From Marinobacterium zhoushanense (GTDB taxonomy: Bacteria; Pseudomonadota; Gammaproteobacteria; Pseudomonadales; Balneatricaceae): a stretch of DNA of 64,000 bases. The position numbers were made by a program, and so were the translations under genes. This document shows positions 26,961 through 36,134 of the stretch, one piece after another (positions within the stretch are counted from its first letter, which is position 1; every line of letters starts with the position of its first letter). The notes below the pieces were generated by a model, which saw only the letters and a list, made by a program, of their open reading frames with translations, had not been told where the DNA came from and did not search any database. Location: contig NZ_BMIJ01000001.1 of NCBI RefSeq assembly GCF_014641945.1, positions 482,585 through 546,584 of the forward strand, given 5' to 3'.

Positions 26961-29900
26961 CAGTCGAGAACCACCCTTGCGTAACAGGAGATTGGAAGTA
27001 ATCCTTTTTTATTATCAGCAAAACCGGATGCAAGCAAAAATTCACGGGATTTTTCGAAGGCATTCTCAGAAAAATACCTCCAATCCTTTTCAGACAAATA
27101 GTTACCTTGATCAAGACTCACCCAAGTAGAAGGAATAAGATCGAGTTTCGCATACTTTTTGTCTGTGGTTGGAGCGTTAGGGTCATCTTCAGTTACGTTG
27201 CCGGCTTGGTCTACCCACGTAACTTTCAAATTATCTGATTGGCTGTTTAATACTTGTGCCTGCCGACTCAAAGTTTTGATTCCACTGACCCATTCGATAC
27301 GAAATGCTAGTTTCAAGTCCGGGGGAATTCCTCGTTGCGCCTTTTCAATGTCAAAGTAAACTTGACCAGATGTCACACCGCGTGGATCATCGAGCAATAA
27401 CTCATAAATCGCATCAATAAAGGGCACTCCATATCTGCAGGGTATTGTTCCGGGATTTGCAGACACATAACTTCTCGACATCGACATTGGGAAAGTCGAA
27501 TCTTCTGATTCACCACTAAAATCTAGTCCGAAGTAACACTTTCGACGAAATGCGCGGTAGTTCAAAAGCGACTGTCGATCGTAATTACTTTTTGCTGTTT
27601 TGTAAGCGTACCTAAAAGCTTCCGAGTTCCCTTCCCGCCTTTTCGTCAATTTTAGGGTTTTTGTAATCCAAGGATTAAACTTATTGGACTCTTCGCTACC
27701 CTCATCTTCCTCGTAGTCGGACAACGCCAAAGAGAACGCATTTGCGGCTAAGATTTCATTCTCCATTACTAGCAGTACTTCTTGGCCCTGCACTGCCCTC
27801 GTCTCGCGTTCGATGATACCATTCTTACCAGATAAAACATCGCTACCCCACGAATCGAGAACCTTGATTCCACTTCTGAGAACCTCTTCCCACATAAGTC
27901 CTAGCGATTTTTCAATGGGATTAATTATGCTCGCTAGCGTTTTGTCAAAGACACCTACATGTTTAGATAGTAAGTCTGCCCATTTCCAGTAAACCCCCTC
28001 TGTGGACGGCGCGACAATTACACTGGGAACGGCTTTTACTCCTCGTAGATTGGCACTGTACCGATTAACTCGCCCCATACGTTGTTCGAATCGCTGAAGA
28101 GTTCGGGGTAAGCTGCCATGAACAACGAGACGATCAACCCCGTGAAAGTTGAAGCCATCTTCCATCGCGCGGCCACCAACATAAACATTAAACTCGGCCA
28201 AATCGGCATGTCTGTATCGCTCTTCATTCGTAACCTCGACAGGTCTGAGAATTGACGAGGAACCCAAGCAATCGATGAAGTGTAATCGCTCCCCCTCATC
28301 ATCAAGATATACCAGTACTAATCCATTCGGACACTTTTCAAGCCAATTTTCAGCAGTCTGTTGCATGGCATGTGATCGCGCTACAACACAAGCCTTAACG
28401 ATTTTCTCGACTTCCGATGTAGTAAACCCTTGAAATTCGACCTTACCCGTTTTAACTGTCTCCAGCAGTGACAACGGGCCAGAGAAGTAACTATCTATAA
28501 GAGCATAAAGTTTCTTAAGGTCGGTCGAAGAATCCTCAATATCTACTATCGACGACTGTTCAAAATACCTAAGGACTAAATCTTCTAAAGACTCACCAGA
28601 CACTTCGAAATATTCAACGACAGCACCTGCTAGGCCGGGGAAAAGAGAAGCAATATCAGCAACGTCTCTTCGGTTTCGAATCATGCGATGGAACAACTTA
28701 AAGTTCCGTTCAATGTAAGAACGGATCGATGAGAGGAGATCCTCTCGTTCTTCAGTATCTTCACCAAAGAACGGATCGTATAGTTCCGATGCTCGCTCAA
28801 CCATCGAAAGTAATTCCGATTCCTCCGCAATATCACGCAGGCGCGCCAGATTTGTGGCGATTACGGCATCACCAGCCTCATGCCTAAGCGAAGCATAAAT
28901 ACCGCCAACGTTGCATTGTATGTCCAAACGTCGCTTAAACTTCGTCAGACCTATCGAGTCGAACGAATAATCCGAAGGTGATAATAGTGACAAGAGTCCC
29001 AGGTACTGAAGTTCATTACCTCCAACAGGGGTACCTGTGAGTAGGAGAGTCTCCTCGGATACATCACAGTAATGCTGATGTGCGCTGTAGATAGGGTCAA
29101 CACCCTCAGTAGAGGAAGGAACCACTTGATGAGCCTCATCCACCACAAGCATGGTTAGGACTGAATCGTCGTATAAACTCAACTCTTCATGAGAGATAAC
29201 TTCCAAACTGGACCCATCTGAGAGCGATGAACTGTCAATATAGAAACGAGTAGCGAGTTCGTCTTCCCATTGCTCAACTAAATTTGCCGGGACGCTAATC
29301 AGTACATTAACGTTTCCCGTTCGCTCATACAGATGGTTCAAAATCAGAAGGCCGGCTTCGATCGTCTTACCCAAGCCTACTTCATCAGCGAGTAGGTATT
29401 TTCGAATGGTATCTTGCTGAATCCTTTTGACTACTGCAATTTGGTGGCTTTCAAGCTCTACAGAACTGGCGAGAAAACCGGGAAAACCGCCTGAAATACT
29501 CTTTTGCTTTAGGTAAGTTTCTATGAAGTCTGATCTACGTTTTGCGTGCTTCTTACTTTTGTCTGCGTCTGGATCGATACTTCCATCAAAGACTCGGTTG
29601 AGAATCAAGTTTTCTACGTCATGGTAACTGCCCACTGGTATGTTGGGTACGAAGATATGTTGCTCCGACACTTCGACTCCAATTTCACCCGCCAGGAAAA
29701 CAAGCAACATATTATTCGGACGCGTGCCGCCGAACTGACCACGGCGTAAGATTCCGGTCTCTTCATCCAAAAAATATAGATTTGTTGCTTCTGAGAGCGA
29801 TGCTTTCCTCAAAGAGGAAAGTGGGACTTCCAAAGTTCTTGCCAGCTTTTTTGCGGGTGATTCGAAGAAGCCAATTGATGCGGTTTTTGCTTCTCTATCG

Positions 29901-29974
29901 ACTCGATAAATTTTTGCAATACCGTCGAAATGATCTGATTGAACAAGCTTTCCCGCGAGTGTATCAGTAGCCAT
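26960..29974 (-). CDS. dpdE: DpdE, SNF2-like helicase/translocase of the Dpd system
   Basis: About 1004 residues and first in the eight-gene operon. The motor has LADEVGLGKTIEAGLLIL (~195-212), motif II LVVDEAHQVV, LTGTPVGGNE, and motif VI RFEQRMGRVNRYS. The pattern is of the SNF2/RapA type that translocates on duplex DNA. I chose the ATG at 29974, which has GAGG five bases upstream; a GTG at 29992 would add six residues. The C-terminal third is not recognised. Confidence 0.88.
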   Translation of the reverse strand: MATDTLAGKLVQSDHFDGIAKIYRVDREAKTASIGFFESPAKKLARTLEVPLSSLRKASLSEATNLYFLDEETGILRRGQFGGTRPNNMLLVFLAGEIGVEVSEQHIFVPNIPVGSYHDVENLILNRVFDGSIDPDADKSKKHAKRRSDFIETYLKQKSISGGFPGFLASSVELESHQIAVVKRIQQDTIRKYLLADEVGLGKTIEAGLLILNHLYERTGNVNVLISVPANLVEQWEDELATRFYIDSSSLSDGSSLEVISHEELSLYDDSVLTMLVVDEAHQVVPSSTEGVDPIYSAHQHYCDVSEETLLLTGTPVGGNELQYLGLLSLLSPSDYSFDSIGLTKFKRRLDIQCNVGGIYASLRHEAGDAVIATNLARLRDIAEESELLSMVERASELYDPFFGEDTEEREDLLSSIRSYIERNFKLFHRMIRNRRDVADIASLFPGLAGAVVEYFEVSGESLEDLVLRYFEQSSIVDIEDSSTDLKKLYALIDSYFSGPLSLLETVKTGKVEFQGFTTSEVEKIVKACVVARSHAMQQTAENWLEKCPNGLVLVYLDDEGERLHFIDCLGSSSILRPVEVTNEERYRHADLAEFNVYVGGRAMEDGFNFHGVDRLVVHGSLPRTLQRFEQRMGRVNRYSANLRGVKAVPSVIVAPSTEGVYWKWADLLSKHVGVFDKTLASIINPIEKSLGLMWEEVLRSGIKVLDSWGSDVLSGKNGIIERETRAVQGQEVLLVMENEILAANAFSLALSDYEEDEGSEESNKFNPWITKTLKLTKRREGNSEAFRYAYKTAKSNYDRQSLLNYRAFRRKCYFGLDFSGESEDSTFPMSMSRSYVSANPGTIPCRYGVPFIDAIYELLLDDPRGVTSGQVYFDIEKAQRGIPPDLKLAFRIEWVSGIKTLSRQAQVLNSQSDNLKVTWVDQAGNVTEDDPNAPTTDKKYAKLDLIPSTWVSLDQGNYLSEKDWRYFSENAFEKSREFLLASGFADNKKGLLPISCYARVVLD

Positions 29975-30110
29975 AACAGCCTCAAAGAGCACAAAAGAGT
30001 AGACTTCCAGTCTAGCACTCTAACATAGCAGATTTTTTGTGGGTTGAGATGACCTACCCCAACATTTAATCTAACCGGTTCTAGGGAACCTGCGAACAAG
30101 TCCTGCCTCG

Positions 30111-30440
30111 TGAGACCATGTCCGTACCGCCCTCCTAATCGACAACTTACGTTCGCCGATATAGACCGAAGCCAACATTCTGCTGAAAGGGACATTGGTC
30201 GATGCCACGCTCATTGAAGCGCCGACGTCCACCAAGAAAGTAGATACCGAGGCGCTGAGAAGCACACAGAACTTAAAGGTGTACGTGCTGACCGGCACAT
30301 TGCAGAACAGCCTAGAAAGATTCGCACGCTAAGGAAGCCCCCTCGAATCAACAAGTTCAAAATTCGGACTGAGCATCTTAAGACCAGCATCCGCGCCAAA
30401 GTTGAGCATCCATTCCGCATCATAAAATTCCATTTTTGAT
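30111..30440 (+). pseudogene. IS5-family transposase remnant
   Basis: On the plus strand LLKGTLVDATLIEAPTSTKK is the DDE-proximal IS5 motif. After a deletion the far end reads RTEHLKTSIRAKVEHPFRII, the C-terminal helix of IS5 transposases. Most of the gene, including the middle catalytic residue, is gone. It sits inside the divergent control region of the two Dpd operons. Confidence 0.8.
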
Positions 30441-30721
30441 TTGTGAAAGCACGCTATCGATAACTGAATAAAAAGGATATTAATTGGCAATAATGTTCGC
30501 ACTCGCGAATATTGTTCGGGTCGACCATTATGCTACGTGCCTGGGATAAATCAGCCTGTATGTTGTAAAATCAAAATGCGATCGATGAAATCACCTCCAG
30601 TAACACTGAATCAAGTGTCTCGGTCGCTAACCGGGTACTCATTCGTAGATTCCCTAGCATCGTTGGCAATTTTATTACCAGCATTGATTACTATAAATAA
30701 TAAAAGTCTTATTTTTAGATT

Positions 30722-30749
30722 TAGGTGAACATCTACTGATGTTCACCTA
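30722..30749. promoter_or_regulatory. Perfect 12-bp inverted repeat between the Dpd operons
   Basis: TAGGTGAACATC (30722-30733), a four-base loop TACT, and GATGTTCACCTA (30738-30749) form a perfect palindrome, followed by CGTTCGTTTTATTT. It could be an operator for the divergent dpdE and dpdC operons or a terminator. The rest of 30441-30940 shows no gene. Confidence 0.5.
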
Positions 30750-30940
30750 TCGTTCGTTTTATTTCGAAAGCTCGCCCACTGCTTTTCAGCACATAAGCCT
30801 TTTCATTGACGGCACGGCGCACTAGCTGGACCAGCAAGTTTATAGTATTATGTGCAATCTAGATGCTGCTCGTGGGGACTGCAGACTCAGAACTCCACGC
30901 AAACGCCCTTGTAACAGACATTTTTATACCATAAACCCAT

Positions 30941-31891
30941 ATGATTCAAACAGTTAAAAGAGAAAGACGTCACCTAATAACGCCCTGCACATCGCGAAAA
31001 CGCTGTGCCTACGGCCTGCCCGTCAAAGTCTCTGAACTGTCTGCAGTAGACCACACTACACTTGCTAATCGCTGGTTTGGCCACCTAAAGGCGTCAAAAT
31101 CCAGAGAAGTTTCTGCAACAGAATTGTATGCCGGCGGTTCTTGGAGTCTAGTAAAGACATTGCGTAATTCATTTGATGAGCAATGGGTTCTATCTGCGGG
31201 TTACGGCTTCATCAATGCAAATTCAATCATAAAGCCATACGATATTACTTTTTCAAATGGGCATGATGATTCGGTTCCTACTCTAAAATGTGTATCACAG
31301 AGTGAAGCCAATAGAAAATGGTGGTTAGCCATCAATGAGAACAACCAAAACATGGCTAACTTCAGAGGAGGAATAAAAGAATTATTAAAAAATAATTCTA
31401 ACGATAAGTTCTTGATAATAGGATCAAAGAACTATCTTGACCTTATAACTAACGATATCAACGACTCCATTGAAGGCAAAATAATAAAGCCAGAAAATAT
31501 TATTGTTATATCAGCCAAAGAAGCTTCAGGCCAATTAAGAAAACAAACATTAAAAGCAAACCCAGAATTAAGACACTATTTTAAGTGCACTATGGCAAAT
31601 CTTAATTATAGAATTGCCAACGAGATATTAGCGCAAAAAGCTGATTTTGATATAAAATCTTTCCAAAACGTCATTGATAAAATCAAAGTACTCTCGCCCC
31701 CCAGGAAGAAAATAGCGAATCTTTCCGACGAGGAGATAAAGGAAAAAGTCATAAAGATACTTACTACTCATGGAAATGACGCCAGCAGCAAAACAAAAGC
31801 TCTAAGTATTTTTAGAAACAAATACAATCTCTCATGTTCTGCAGAGCGCTTTACTCCTATATATAAATTCTGCAAATCAAAGCTATATTAA
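30941..31891 (+). CDS. dpdC: DpdC candidate, converts preQ0-DNA to amido-deazaguanine
   Basis: A 316-residue protein first in the dpdC-A-B operon. The N-terminal half has LITPCTSRKRC and YAGGSWSLVKTLRNSFDEQW followed by VLSAGYGFIN, reminiscent of the DUF6884/YaaA-like fold. In the Salmonella Montevideo system DpdC is needed to turn deoxy-preQ0 into the 7-amido product dADG. The assignment here rests on position next to dpdA and the completeness of the rest of the set. No clear ribosome-binding site precedes the ATG at 30941, so the start is uncertain. The C-terminal 150 residues are lysine-rich and AT-rich. Confidence 0.68.
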   Translation: MIQTVKRERRHLITPCTSRKRCAYGLPVKVSELSAVDHTTLANRWFGHLKASKSREVSATELYAGGSWSLVKTLRNSFDEQWVLSAGYGFINANSIIKPYDITFSNGHDDSVPTLKCVSQSEANRKWWLAINENNQNMANFRGGIKELLKNNSNDKFLIIGSKNYLDLITNDINDSIEGKIIKPENIIVISAKEASGQLRKQTLKANPELRHYFKCTMANLNYRIANEILAQKADFDIKSFQNVIDKIKVLSPPRKKIANLSDEEIKEKVIKILTTHGNDASSKTKALSIFRNKYNLSCSAERFTPIYKFCKSKLY

Positions 31892-31904
31892 TTGAGGTCA
31901 TCTT

Positions 31905-33176
31905 TTGTCAGCCATTAAATTTTACTTCCCTGATAGTCACGACTACGTTGACCCAAGCTTTGACTTCATTAAAGAAATTGGAAATGAGCATCGCGTTCGC
32001 CAGCGTGACGATCACTATCCTCATGAGGTGTTTAAGCATCGCCCTTATGATGGAATGCTTGTTTCTAAAGCTATTGTCGACGGTACAGAAAAAGGCACAT
32101 CGAAATATACTATTGCGCAACGCCAACGCTTTTTCAGGCAGGGTGTAAAACGCTTCTTACGATTGCCTCATGACGTTCCAGTCATGGGGGATTGCGGAGC
32201 CTTCTCATATGCCAGTGAATACCTACCTCCCTATACCGTAGAAGAAGTTGCAGAGTTCTACGATACATGTGGCTTTGACCTTGGTATCTCTGTAGACCAC
32301 ATAATTTTTGCATTCGAAACGGCAGGTTTAAAATCCAAAAAGGTTCAAGGAGATGAACTGATTGAGTGCAAACGGCGGAAGCAACTTACACTGGACCTTG
32401 CTGGCGATTTTCTCAAAGAGTCAAGATCATGCCGCTTTACACCTCTCGGCGTGGCTCACGGTTGGAATCCTGAATCGATGGCAGATTCAGTAGCTGCGTT
32501 ACAAAAGATGGGTTATGATCGTATTACTCTTGGAGGCATGGTTCCGCTCAAGACATCAGATATCATGCGATGCTTAGAAGCTGTAGATCAAGTAAGGAAT
32601 CCTAGCACTCAACTTCACTTGCTCGGCATCTCAAGAGTAGAGCATGTAGAAGCCTATAAGCGCTACGGGGTATCTAGTTTTGACAGTACGTCACCGCTCC
32701 AACAAGCCTTCAAAGACTCTAAAAAGAATTATCATTCCCTCGACGGCCAAAGCTACATAGCGGTTCGAGTACCACAGGTGGACGGCAATCCCGCTTTGAT
32801 GAGAGCAATAAAGGCGGGAAAAGTAGATCAAAACAAAGCTAAGGTACTGGAGAAAGAGTGCTTAGAAATTTTACGAAAATACGAAAAAAGGCAAGCCACT
32901 CTCTCGGACACCCTTACTGTGCTAAGAGAGTATGAAGTCATCACTGGCATAGTAAAAGGCAAAGCATCCCTGCTCCCCCAGTACGAACAAACGCTAGGAG
33001 ACCGACCATGGGAAAACTGCTCTTGCGATATATGTCGAACAATAGGTATCGAAACGATAATTTTCAGAGGTGCTGAGAGAAATCGCCGCCGAGGCTTTCA
33101 TAACATTTTCGTTTTACACGAAAAGCTGAAGAAAGGCCTAGGGTTGCTAGAAAACAAACAACTAGTCTCAGCGTAA
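31905..33176 (+). CDS. dpdA: DpdA, DNA deazaguanine transglycosylase
   Basis: A 423-residue relative of tRNA-guanine transglycosylase that exchanges guanine in DNA for the preQ0 base. Key residues are visible: Asp96 in MGDCGAFSY and Asp260 in SSFDSTSP match the two catalytic aspartates of the TGT family, and GGMVPLK is the substrate-binding loop. The zinc site is NCSCDICRTIG (Cys372, Cys374, Cys377) with His399. TTG is the start codon, with GAGG upstream. It follows dpdC by 13 bp and precedes dpdB. This is the defining gene of the Dpd system. Confidence 0.92.
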   Translation: MSAIKFYFPDSHDYVDPSFDFIKEIGNEHRVRQRDDHYPHEVFKHRPYDGMLVSKAIVDGTEKGTSKYTIAQRQRFFRQGVKRFLRLPHDVPVMGDCGAFSYASEYLPPYTVEEVAEFYDTCGFDLGISVDHIIFAFETAGLKSKKVQGDELIECKRRKQLTLDLAGDFLKESRSCRFTPLGVAHGWNPESMADSVAALQKMGYDRITLGGMVPLKTSDIMRCLEAVDQVRNPSTQLHLLGISRVEHVEAYKRYGVSSFDSTSPLQQAFKDSKKNYHSLDGQSYIAVRVPQVDGNPALMRAIKAGKVDQNKAKVLEKECLEILRKYEKRQATLSDTLTVLREYEVITGIVKGKASLLPQYEQTLGDRPWENCSCDICRTIGIETIIFRGAERNRRRGFHNIFVLHEKLKKGLGLLENKQLVSA

Positions 33177-33193
33177 TTAGGTAACACTAGGCC

Positions 33194-34273
33194 ATGAATA
33201 TACTTAAAGTTCCAGCACTACGGATCAAGCAAGGTAGCAACCGCTATTTATACAGCGCAGCTATTAACGGTAAGCTGATTTCAGAGATTGCATCCATTTC
33301 TAGAATTCGTCGTCACGACACGTTACTAGATGGTTACCAACGACCTGAAGTATCAAGCCACATTACAGAGATCAAAAACTATATTGACTCTGAAAATCCG
33401 TTGATACCCAATGCTATCGTCATTGCATTTGATAAAACCGTAACCTTTGAATCCATCACTGACGAATCAGATCACGGATACTTAAATATTCCATACTGTA
33501 ACGAACAGGATATCATCCCCGGATTTGTAGTCGATGGACAGCAACGTTCTGCTGCACTCAGAGAAGCAGAAAACTCAGACTTCGTGATGCCCGTATCCGC
33601 GTTTATTGCATCCTCAGTTGAAGAACAACGTGAGCAGTTCATGTTGGTCAACTCCACCAAACCACTACCGAAAGGGCTTCTCTTCGAACTAGCCCCTCAT
33701 ACTAGTACACGTCTTTCTTCTTCACTGCAAAAAAAGAAGTTCCCCTATGAAATTCTTGAGCGCCTAAACTTTGATAGCGACTCACCCTTTCATGGAAAGA
33801 TAAATACCCCCACCAATCCAGATGGGGTGGTTAAAGACAATTCAATCTTAAAAATGATTGAAAGTAGCCTGAGTGACGGAGCCCTATATCGATTTAGGGA
33901 CCCGGCTACCGGCAGGGGTGATATCGACAAAATGGTCGATCTGTTAGTGAACTACTGGCTAGCTGTTCGGGACACCTGGGAAGACCAATGGGACAAGAAA
34001 CCTAGAGATTCTCGATTACTCCACGGAGTTGGTATTATGTCACTTGGCGCCCTTATGGACGCAATTTCAGACAGACACTATCAGCATGAGATTCCGTCAT
34101 ACGATCAGTTCTATGAAGACCTCCAAAAAATCGTTGAATACTGCAAGTGGGATCACGGTTTTTGGAATTTTGGCCAAAACGATCAACGCAAATGGAATGA
34201 TTTGCAGAATACATCCAAGGATATTCAACTACTGCTTAACTACCTCGTAGGCCGCTATCTTAGAAGCGCCTAG
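33194..34273 (+). CDS. dpdB: DpdB, DndB/ParB-like partner of DpdA
   Basis: A 359-residue protein of the DGQHR/ParB-Srx-like superfamily. The motif VVDGQQRSAAL (DGQQR at ~114-118) is the conserved ATP-hydrolysing signature shared with DndB. With DpdA it is sufficient for insertion of preQ0 in DNA in Salmonella Montevideo. It follows dpdA by 17 bp and is the last gene of the plus-strand operon. It ends 14 bp from the convergent queD. Confidence 0.87.
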   Translation: MNILKVPALRIKQGSNRYLYSAAINGKLISEIASISRIRRHDTLLDGYQRPEVSSHITEIKNYIDSENPLIPNAIVIAFDKTVTFESITDESDHGYLNIPYCNEQDIIPGFVVDGQQRSAALREAENSDFVMPVSAFIASSVEEQREQFMLVNSTKPLPKGLLFELAPHTSTRLSSSLQKKKFPYEILERLNFDSDSPFHGKINTPTNPDGVVKDNSILKMIESSLSDGALYRFRDPATGRGDIDKMVDLLVNYWLAVRDTWEDQWDKKPRDSRLLHGVGIMSLGALMDAISDRHYQHEIPSYDQFYEDLQKIVEYCKWDHGFWNFGQNDQRKWNDLQNTSKDIQLLLNYLVGRYLRSA

Positions 34274-34287
34274 TTAATGCAAGTTAA

Positions 34288-34644
34288 TCATTCCCCTCGA
34301 TAAAGGCATCCTGATGTGCAGGTTTCTTTTATCTCTACCATGCTCAACTCCGGGAGCGTCTTTTTAAGACGTTCCCAAATCCACTTTGCCAAGTTTTCAC
34401 TTGTTGGATTTTCAAGACCTTCTATCTCATTTAAGTAATAATGATCCAACTGATCATACAAAGGCTTAAACGCTGATTTAATATCAGCAAAGTCGATAAT
34501 CCAACCAGTTTCTTTAGAAACATCACCCTCTACATATATACGCGCCATAAAAGAATGGCCGTGCAAACGACCACATTTATGCCCGTCAGGCACATTGGGT
34601 AAAAAATGCGCTGACTCAAAGGTAAAGTCTTTATATATCTGCAT
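34288..34644 (-). CDS. queD: 6-carboxy-5,6,7,8-tetrahydropterin synthase
   Basis: A 118-residue QueD, close to the standard 120. Zinc-binding histidines are in ESAHF and RLHGHSF and the catalytic cysteine in [11 protein letters not shown]; the C-terminal motif ETCTSGC is present. It makes 6-carboxytetrahydropterin from 7,8-dihydroneopterin triphosphate, the first committed step toward preQ0. I chose the ATG at 34644 ([14 protein letters not shown]), which matches known QueD N-termini, rather than the 16-residue upstream extension. It begins two bases after the queE stop. Confidence 0.95.
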   Translation of the reverse strand: MQIYKDFTFESAHFLPNVPDGHKCGRLHGHSFMARIYVEGDVSKETGWIIDFADIKSAFKPLYDQLDHYYLNEIEGLENPTSENLAKWIWERLKKTLPELSMVEIKETCTSGCLYRGE

Positions 34645-34646
34645 AT

Positions 34647-35303
34647 TCACTCTATCCCTAAATATTTGTGCATTTGTAGACTCAACCTCCATTGTGGATT
34701 CTTGAGGCAGTAATCAAGTGCTTCAGTTGTGCTAGTCGTTGCAATAAGGTCCGTTGATCCTGGCTGAGCCATCGGTTGTAGGTAAAAGCGGCTGAAATTC
34801 AGATTATTGAATCGCTCAGGCCGAGCATCAGGCTGCGGATATACCAGTTTAAGCTCATCGCCTGTAGTCAAAACAATTTCGGATGAGCCTTTCGGGCTAA
34901 CACAAATCCAATCGATACCTTCTGGCGCTGGCAATGTGCCATTCGTTTCAATCGCTACCTCAAACCCCTGGCGATGAAAAGCTGCTACAAGCACTTCATC
35001 TAATTGCAATAGAGGTTCACCACCAGTACAAATTACGTAAGGCACATCGTGAGATTCTGCAGGCCAATAAGCGCGAACTGCAATAGCAAGCTCATCGGCC
35101 GAAGCAAATTTGCCTCCACCATTACCATCCGTCCCTACGAAATCGGTATCACAGAAATTACAAATAGCTTTGTGACGATCTTGCTCTCTGCCTGACCACA
35201 AGTTGCAGCCACTAAAGCGGCAAAATACTGATGAACGCCCTGCATGGGTTCCTTCTCCTTGCAGGGAGTAAAAAATCTCTTTTACCGAATACACTGTTCT
35301 CAA
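34647..35303 (-). CDS. queE: 7-carboxy-7-deazaguanine synthase
   Basis: A 218-residue radical SAM enzyme that rearranges 6-carboxytetrahydropterin to 7-carboxy-7-deazaguanine. It has the QueE signature [12 protein letters not shown]. The cluster-binding cysteines are in FSGCNLW and, after an insertion, [17 protein letters not shown] follows. The start codon is TTG overlapping the queC stop by four bases (TTGA), so it is translated by coupling. Middle gene of queC-queE-queD. Confidence 0.95.
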   Translation of the reverse strand: MRTVYSVKEIFYSLQGEGTHAGRSSVFCRFSGCNLWSGREQDRHKAICNFCDTDFVGTDGNGGGKFASADELAIAVRAYWPAESHDVPYVICTGGEPLLQLDEVLVAAFHRQGFEVAIETNGTLPAPEGIDWICVSPKGSSEIVLTTGDELKLVYPQPDARPERFNNLNFSRFYLQPMAQPGSTDLIATTSTTEALDYCLKNPQWRLSLQMHKYLGIE

Positions 35304-35968
35304 GCTAATTGCTCATAAATCAGGGGATCAACACATCCATTGACCTCGAAAGCTTCTAAGCGCTCCCTACAAGAACCACACTTGCCACACGCTTTTTCTC
35401 TACCGTTATAACAGGTCCAGCTTTTGGCGTAATCTAAGCCAATTGCCAAACCATATTTCAATATTCCTGTCTTATCATCATCCAGGAAAGGACTAACAAT
35501 CTCGACCGGTTCAAAATTGGCAATCTGGGTTACAGAGTTCATAGCATGAACAAACTCGGGACGACAATCGGGGTAGATTGTATGATCCCCCGAATGCGCC
35601 CCATAAAAGACCTTACCAGCGCCCAACGATACCGCGTAACCAACAGCAAGCGACAACAGAATCATGTTTCGATTGGGGACCACTGTACTCTTCATGTTCT
35701 CAGCAGCATAGTGGCCTTCCGCAACCTCAATATTGCTAGAGGTCAGCGATGAGCCCTGCAAAAGTCCGTTGACTGCTGTGATATCGGTAACCTGATGAGG
35801 TACACCTAGCTCTTCACAAACGGACTTCGCATATTCAAGTTCTTTAGAATGCCGTTGTCCATAGTTGAAGCTCAGCGCATACACATCATAACCTTCTCGT
35901 ACAGCACGATGAAGGACGGTGAATGAGTCCATCCCTCCAGAATAGATAACTACAACTTTTTCTTTCAT
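35300..35968 (-). CDS. queC: 7-cyano-7-deazaguanine (preQ0) synthase
   Basis: A 222-residue ATP-dependent enzyme that converts 7-carboxy-7-deazaguanine to preQ0, the base inserted by DpdA. The N-type ATP pyrophosphatase motif [11 protein letters not shown] lies near the start, with NYGQRH, and the C-terminal zinc site is [11 protein letters not shown]. The ATG at 35968 is preferred over a TTG two codons upstream. First gene of the preQ0 operon. No preQ1 riboswitch could be seen in the 160 bp upstream. The set lacks folE, so the island relies on a host GTP cyclohydrolase. Confidence 0.95.
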   Translation of the reverse strand: MKEKVVVIYSGGMDSFTVLHRAVREGYDVYALSFNYGQRHSKELEYAKSVCEELGVPHQVTDITAVNGLLQGSSLTSSNIEVAEGHYAAENMKSTVVPNRNMILLSLAVGYAVSLGAGKVFYGAHSGDHTIYPDCRPEFVHAMNSVTQIANFEPVEIVSPFLDDDKTGILKYGLAIGLDYAKSWTCYNGREKACGKCGSCRERLEAFEVNGCVDPLIYEQLA

Positions 35969-36134
35969 AAACAACCTATTAGAAAAATAGTCAAAACCAA
36001 AACACTTCTGGAAGGCACTTCAAGGCACGTTACTGAGGCATCTCATAACGAATCACTATGCTACCTGATCATCAAGTCAAATACGACGAGACACCCAGTC
36101 TGCCGTCGCCCCAGCCGTACAGATATGAACAAAT

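Noticed and set aside
30537..30728. 63-residue frame in the Dpd control region
   Set aside because: No ribosome-binding site and no protein-like conservation; it lies in a region with an IS scar and palindrome.
35969..36134. preQ1 riboswitch upstream of queC
   Set aside because: I looked for the short stem-loop and A-rich tail of preQ1-I and did not find them in this 166-bp region or before dpdC.
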